This document shows positions 59,079 through 64,000 of a DNA stretch of 64,000 nt, in pieces. The notes under the pieces were generated by a model, which was not told the origin of the DNA, did not search any database, and saw nothing but the letters and a program-made list of their open reading frames with translations. This DNA is from Paraphysomonas bandaiensis (lineage: Eukaryota; Chrysophyceae): contig CBFFRP010000058.1 in NCBI GenBank assembly GCA_965644295.1, forward strand, positions 239,561-303,560, in the 5' to 3' direction. The first letter of the stretch is position 1. Each line of letters opens with the position of its first letter. The translations under genes and the position numbers were made by a program.

Positions 59079-60487
59079 ACATATACATACAGAACACCCA
59101 CACACATATACATGCATAGACCGCATGGAGCACCCTGAATAGTCATACAACTGAAGCAGAACCGTTCACCACCAATGCGCCTCTGAGTATGTTATTTTAT
59201 ATGGTGTATCTGCATTAATGGTGCTGTGGAAGCATAGTATCCGTTAGAAGACTGTGACGCTGTTGTTAGTGGAGCTGGTGGTGATCATCCATATGAGGGC
59301 TTCCTCTATAAGGATAGCATATGAGTAATATGAGAGTGTGGATGAGTTGTGGGGGTGGTGGGAGTGTATGTATGTGGTAAGGGACGCCTCTTACGACCCA
59401 ACCAGTGAAGAGCCTGTCGACCATATGACTCCTAATGCTGTATCACTCGTAATGACCTGCTGTGTCCTGTAAATATGACTGAAGTTTACATATATCATTC
59501 ATCAAGATGAAGGAGCTGTCGTCGATAAGATGTATGAAGGTGCTGTCGTAGATAAGATATGTATGTACGTATGTACATATATTACTATCATTGTTTACCA
59601 TGTAGAGTTGTTTACTAATCATATATATGATATACCGTCTAGTTAGAAATACAGAATGTAAGGAAATGTGATCGTTGGGAATTAGTGTAGTTAGCGGTTG
59701 AATATTATCACTGTATTATATTCATAATTCAGTATTGTATAATAATCATTATTTTCTACCTCTTTTATGAGAGTAGCCTTATATATAGATATAGAGGCTA
59801 CACACTACTGTAAACCACTACTGCGTACTTCTCATAACAGTTATTATTTAAATATCTAACGCAGATTTAAGCTTAGTAACAGAAATAGAATGTTGTGATT
59901 ATTAGAGTGCAGAGTGCACAGTAATGTAGTAAAGTGAATATTAATGTAGAAGCAACGTAACTATCACACACAACAGAATAGTAAGAAGTATATAGTATAG
60001 CATTATGATGATGACGATCATGTATCTTCAACAGATACTTCCATTAATTCAGTTCATGATATATTTCATTGAACATTATATTTTACATTTTACGTATACT
60101 ACCTTATATTAAGATGAATCCTAATAAGCTTTCAATTGCTTACACACAGCTAAACGCTAAACACACTGAGTGCTGTATTATTCAAGTAATGGCTGCAATT
60201 AAATTACCGTAACATACAGCTTTTAATAGATCAAAATAACAATACTCGATAATACATTTAACTTTGGGATAAAGAGTATCATCCCTTGTCAAAAATTTAA
60301 ATATCGGGGGATATTGAGCGCCCGGCGATATAACCTCTTTGTAGTACGTGGAAAATATATATAACTATTTATAGTGCTTTCATCAGATTTCATCAAGAGC
60401 ACAACACTGTACAAATGAAATGGAATATACGGTACAAACATAGAGCAAAAAAATATTGGAATAAAATAAAAAACGTAAGGGCTATTT
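59079..60487. other. Intergenic region without recognisable genes
   Basis: AT-rich sequence holds a repeated aggagctgtcgtcgataagat / aggtgctgtcgtagataagat pair near 59511 and 59539. No ORF with a family signature or RNA gene is seen. Confidence 0.45.
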
Positions 60488-61453
60488 CTACTCAAGCGCA
60501 GAAGCTCCACTGCCTTGAGAAGGCGTATAACATGTACTCAACGGTTTAAATTTAATTCGAAATGGGGGATTGTTATCCATATCGTATTCTCTAAGGACAT
60601 CAACCAGTGGATTATCGTATTCCCTCGGACTGGGAGCATGAATTCGCTCCATAGAGATGCTTGGGATACGATCCATAAGGCTACTTCCTCCACTGCTCAA
60701 GGTTTTAAATACCATTCGAGCGGAGTAGTTTGTAGTCTTCATATCTGTTAGCTCTTTCTTTATTGCTGCCAACCTGGAGGATAGCTCTTGTCTAAATATT
60801 ACATCTTTATATCTTGAGCAGAGCACCCGTACATATGATGCCTCCATATGGGCTTTATTTTTGCTGCGACAGTTGCAGATAGTACTCCAAAAGGCCTCAC
60901 CACAGATCCGACGGCGAAGAGTGGCCTGTAAAGTTTTTACAGGTGAACAGAGTGAAGGATGACCCTGGCACCATTGAGCAAACATGCTAGCAGTAATTGC
61001 GTCGCCGCTACTCAGCAATAGTTCAGAAACAGCGTGTATATTCGCATCGTCTTCTAAATTGTCTCCATGGATATCTACCAGCAACTTCCGCATATTTGCC
61101 GACGTTAAGGAATCGATATTGTCGTCATCATATACAATGAATATGTATGGTGCCATTTCACAGGCCTCCAGTGATAAAAAACACCACACCAAACATACAA
61201 ATTGGGAAAAATTCACACTCTTGGCACCAGTCACCTGACAGAATCTTCGGGGACTGAATATTTTATGCTCTAACTGTCTGGCCTGTAGACCCAATTGCGT
61301 AAATATATTATGAATGTCGACACTATCACAGTGTGGAGGGGAGAAACTGGAGAACACATCAAACAATTGATTGAGCTCTGAATATGACAGTCCAATTTCT
61401 GATAGAAGGACAGAACTGACCGAATCTATTGAAGAGCTTTGACAACATCCCAT
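60488..61453 (-). CDS. N-myristoylated EF-hand-like protein
   Basis: A single exon of 321 residues when started at MGCCQSSSIDS; an in-frame ATG 54 bp upstream is rejected because MGCC is a textbook myristoylation and palmitoylation signal. The N-terminal 180 residues follow the pattern of calcineurin-B-like or recoverin-type EF-hand proteins: LSYSELNQLFDVFSSF, VNFSQFVCLVWCFLSLEACE, and a loop DDDNIDSLTSANMRKLL that keeps part of the Ca2+-binding Asp spacing. The remaining hands are degenerate. The C-terminal 140 residues are basic and helical (LSSRLAAIKKELTDMK) and then Pro/Ser-rich. It is probably a membrane-bound sensor or adaptor. Partner unknown. Confidence 0.65.
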   Translation of the reverse strand: MGCCQSSSIDSVSSVLLSEIGLSYSELNQLFDVFSSFSPPHCDSVDIHNIFTQLGLQARQLEHKIFSPRRFCQVTGAKSVNFSQFVCLVWCFLSLEACEMAPYIFIVYDDDNIDSLTSANMRKLLVDIHGDNLEDDANIHAVSELLLSSGDAITASMFAQWCQGHPSLCSPVKTLQATLRRRICGEAFWSTICNCRSKNKAHMEASYVRVLCSRYKDVIFRQELSSRLAAIKKELTDMKTTNYSARMVFKTLSSGGSSLMDRIPSISMERIHAPSPREYDNPLVDVLREYDMDNNPPFRIKFKPLSTCYTPSQGSGASALE

Positions 61454-61676
61454 TATATGAGTTTTACGTGATATATATATATGGTATAATGCATGTACCT
61501 CTTGCAAATGTTCATGTACACTGCTTTGTCCATATGGATTGAATTGAACAATAAGATACTATGCAACAACGTCACAATTGTTTAATAGAAAAATGTCCTG
61601 TTTTTTTACCATTATTGACAAATAATATTACAGTATTGTCAAATAAGTGCCTCTGATTTGCTCCATACATATACAG
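61454..61676. other. 5' flank of EF-hand-like gene
   Basis: AT-rich DNA with no distinct feature. Confidence 0.35.
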
Positions 61677-61722
61677 ACATACATACATACATACATACAT
61701 ACATACATACATACATACATAC
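61677..61722. repeat. (ACAT)n microsatellite, short
   Basis: About 46 bp of ACAT units directly before dispersed element family 2, copy 2. Confidence 0.9.
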
Positions 61723-61853
61723 TGTGGCATGAAACCCCTGCCTTCTGGGAAAACCTTGGGTTTTTAGATTTGCGATCACTCTCCTTCAGGGATTGCTTTG
61801 GGCACGTCCCTTCAGGATCGTGATATAGTGATAGGCAGTTGCTTCATGCCAGT
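61723..61853 (+). repeat. Dispersed element family 2, copy 2
   Basis: It begins TGTGGCATGAAACCCCTGCC and ends GGCAGTTGCTTCATGCCAGT, an imperfect terminal inverted repeat. Interior blocks (cttgggttttta, cttcaggatcgtg) match 35024-35149. It is probably a small non-autonomous DNA element. Confidence 0.65.
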
Positions 61854-61984
61854 CTATACATACATGATTCTTATATATAATAACCATATATTCCTAGTCT
61901 TCTTTCTCTTGGTGTCTGTCAGCTACAATATCGATATTCAGTTTAACTGATATCAAGGAGAGCAAGGAAATGAAAACGCGTTTT

Positions 61985-62348
61985 TGAACAAGAGTGTGAG
62001 GGGGTTCCTGAGGAGCCGAGACCCTCCAGTGTGATGGAAGGGAAGGAGGCAGGGGCCTCCGACCGAGAACTTCCAAAGAGTGATTTAGATTATGAGGGTG
62101 AGGGGGCTCTTGAGGAGCCGATAACCTCCAGTTCAACGGAAGGGAAGGAGGCACGGGCCTCCGACCGAGAACTTCCAAGGAGTGATTTAGATTATGAGAG
62201 TGAGGGGGCTCTTGAGGAGCCGATAACCTCCAGTTCAACGGAAGGGAAGGAGGCAGGGGCCTCCGACCGAGAACTTCCGAAGAGTGGTTCGTATGGAAAA
62301 TACTCCAAAGGTGAGTTCTGCGAATTATACTCGGCTGTCATGGGTTGA
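61985..62348 (+). pseudogene. Gypsy-associated ORF with 102-bp tandem repeats
   Basis: An open frame without a clear start holds three in-frame copies of a 102-bp (34-residue) unit, marked by ggaaggg at 62036, 62138 and 62240. Each encodes EGKEAGASDRELPKSDLDYE or close, then EGEGALEEPITSSST. The frame ends with YSAVMG and a stop at 62348, just before the protease of the Ty3/Gypsy element, so it probably is the end of Gag or a linker. Base composition is more GC-rich than the neighbours. Confidence 0.5.
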
Positions 62349-62369
62349 AATGAGCAGGGTGGGAAAAGG

Positions 62370-64000
62370 ATGTGCAAGGCTCTGCTTGATACTGGCGCGT
62401 CGGCGAACTTTATTAGTAAAGACGTTGTACAGTGGTTGATAGAGAGTGATTCTGTTCCAATACCTGTAATTAAGAATATTGCGGGTGGCTTGAAGTCTGC
62501 TTTTGCATTGTGTAGGAGGGGTGTACCCTTTGATGGAAAAATCCTTTCGGAGGCAAAGGAGCCTCCGGGGTTGCAAGCTAGGTTAACTGCTTGGGAATTA
62601 GATTTAAATTTTGATATTATATTAGGAATGCAGACTGTACAAGAACTAGATTTAGTTGTACATTGCCCTAATGCTTTATGAGCGCGGACAGCGCATGGCG
62701 GTTAGCCAACGTAGTGGGAAACAGCGCATTCCTTCATGCGAGAGAGAGAGATGATCAGTCTGGGGGAGCAGTGCCTCTTGGCCTGGGCGTGCACGCGTCT
62801 TACCCTTGTGGGGGGGAACGAGCCAGCGTTCGTCTACCGCTACGCAAAAATTATGACTTTGGGGTGCAGAGCGAGTTAGCTCCACTCGAGGTAGGAATCA
62901 ATGATAGTGGCGAAGATTGGTCATACCCAGTGGAGGAGCAGTTGCTCTCTCTGGGGGTCGAGGACCCTACTAACTTCTCAACCAGGTCCGCAAGGGACCG
63001 AGAGAATATGAAGGAGATTCGCGATGATCAATTGGAGTCTATTGATTCTGATTATTTAAGTGCGGAAAAGGATCCGCAAGTGCTTCCAGATAAGATATTT
63101 GGATCCCCGAGTTTACAGAGTCGTATCCGGAATGTCCTGGGGGAATACAAGGAGATATTCCGATTAGAGATTCGTAAAGGGGAACCAGCCAAGCTGGAGC
63201 CTTTTGAGTTAGAAGTCCGGAACCCGTCTGACACGTGGTTGATACCGGCACATAAATTGCCTCCCCGGAGGTTAGACAGGAGTCGCCAGCGCGAGCTCCA
63301 ACATTTGGTGGATAAGCTAGAGAAGTTAGGAGCAATCCAACTTAGCACAGCCACTCATTACAGTCATCCCTTTGTGGTGCCGAAGCCAGATAATAAAGGG
63401 CGGTGGGTAATAGACTATAAAAACTTAAATCGGGTCACGACTTCAGAAAGCTGGCCAATTCCAAATATAAGAGATATGATCTATAGAATTGGTGCCAGGG
63501 GGTAAACGATCCCGTGCTGGGTTGCCTTTATTACTCAAAACGGGGTGTACGAGTGGCTCCGGCTCCCCATGGGTTTAAAGTGCGCTCCATCTTATTTCCA
63601 GAGGCAAATGCAAAATATAGTGCTTGCGGGCCTGGTATATAATGAGTTTTCTTTGCATGCAATATTGGGAAATTATACAAAAAGTCTCAAGCGCATCGGA
63701 AAGTGCTCGACTGGTCAGTGGAGGCCACGGTAGCATTCGATGAGCGGAAGGAGCGAATTCATGAGTGTCCCTTATTATTTTTTATGGATGATGTTTTCCC
63801 CATCTATCTATATACTGATGCATCAATAATAGGGATTGGGGCTCATTTGGTGCAAATCGTGGAGGGTCACGACGCACAATAATGGGTATGATTAGTAAGA
63901 AGTTCGAGTCAACCTTGGCGAAATGGCATACCTGTGAGCAGGAAGGATTTGCCATTTTTGTATGCCTTGAATAAGTGGGAATACTTGTTGAGAGATCGAC
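62370..64000 (+). mobile_element. Degenerate Ty3/Gypsy retrotransposon pol, cut by window edge
   Basis: Pol pieces appear in order. The protease frame 62370-62681 has the active-site motif LLDTGASANFIS. A second frame, 62678-63505, contains the start of reverse transcriptase (HYSHPFVVPKPDNKGRWVID, NLNRVTTSESWPIPNIRDMI). Another, 63545-63733, contains EWLRLPMGLKCAPSYFQRQM. Then RNase H pieces (LYTDASIIGIGAHLVQIVEG, and YALNKWEYLLRDR at the edge) follow. Between the reverse transcriptase pieces the stretch with the first catalytic Asp is missing, and the part expected to hold the YxDD box is not found. Several stops and frame changes confirm that it is dead. The 3' end and LTR lie outside. Confidence 0.85.

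Overview
This window is nuclear DNA from a eukaryotic microbe, most likely a stramenopile (heterokont alga, oomycete or relative). Genes carry GT-AG introns, most of them 41-160 nt. TAA, TAG and TGA all act as stops, which fits the standard code. Intergenic DNA is AT-rich and full of (ACAT)n microsatellites. The lineage guess rests on gene content: a GPCR fused to a phosphatidylinositol-phosphate kinase, a cAMP-receptor-like GPCR, a giant LRR / Pro-Thr-repeat / REJ membrane protein, and ankyrin repeats of the GHLDVLKWLRSQDPPCPW type. The species cannot be named from the sequence alone.

Layout. 1-1640 is a 32-bp minisatellite that abuts, and probably lies within an intron of, an ARG1-like DnaJ gene (1747-3393). 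Next come an eight-exon mitochondrial-type NAD(P) transhydrogenase (4096-7552, minus), an ABHD1/3-like hydrolase (8169-9401), a DUF1764 protein (9933-10457, minus), an ankyrin gene in which six exons each encode exactly one repeat (10905-13412), and a patatin-like lipase (14506-15323). 15.7-18.9 kb is a graveyard of Copia remains and an unidentified broken ORF. 18960-30907 (minus) is one 12-exon gene for a 3,767-residue surface protein: signal peptide, LRRs, about 1,160 residues of PTG/PSG repeats, REJ/PKD-like and EGF-like regions, then several membrane segments. 31181-35018 is a 3.84-kb PIF/Harbinger-like DNA transposon with 77-bp inverted termini, a 3-bp target duplication, a transposase and a second divergent-facing gene. 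After a Copia gag relic come the GPCR-PIP kinase (37694-40691, minus), a small CxxC protein (41954-42923), a hAT-type non-autonomous element with a perfect 8-bp target duplication (43612-44393), a UBE2H/UBC8 ubiquitin-conjugating enzyme (45197-46015, minus), a PPPDE/DeSI peptidase (47030-47915), a cAMP-receptor-like GPCR (49179-50998, minus), a decayed hAT transposon (52273-53306), a frameshifted F-box/ankyrin gene (53659-55108, minus), an AIRIM (C1orf109)-like protein (55920-56819), a P-loop sulfotransferase-like membrane protein (57383-58725, minus), an N-myristoylated EF-hand-like protein (60488-61453, minus) and the left part of a broken Ty3/Gypsy retrotransposon that runs off the right edge.

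How the pieces relate. There are no operons. Themes are signalling and sensing (two 7TM receptors, one carrying a lipid kinase, an EF-hand-like protein and a large adhesion-like receptor) and ubiquitin handling (E2 and PPPDE peptidase, with an F-box-like start on one ankyrin gene). Nothing in the sequence shows that these act together.

The most intriguing unexplained signals are a conserved dispersed element of about 140 bp present four times (7974, 14144, 37320 inverted, 51642), two other short dispersed families, and a perfect CpG-bearing palindrome in the only divergent promoter of the left half. All splice sites were inferred by eye from GT-AG signals and reading-frame continuity. For every multi-exon gene given exon coordinates the joined exon lengths are a multiple of three.
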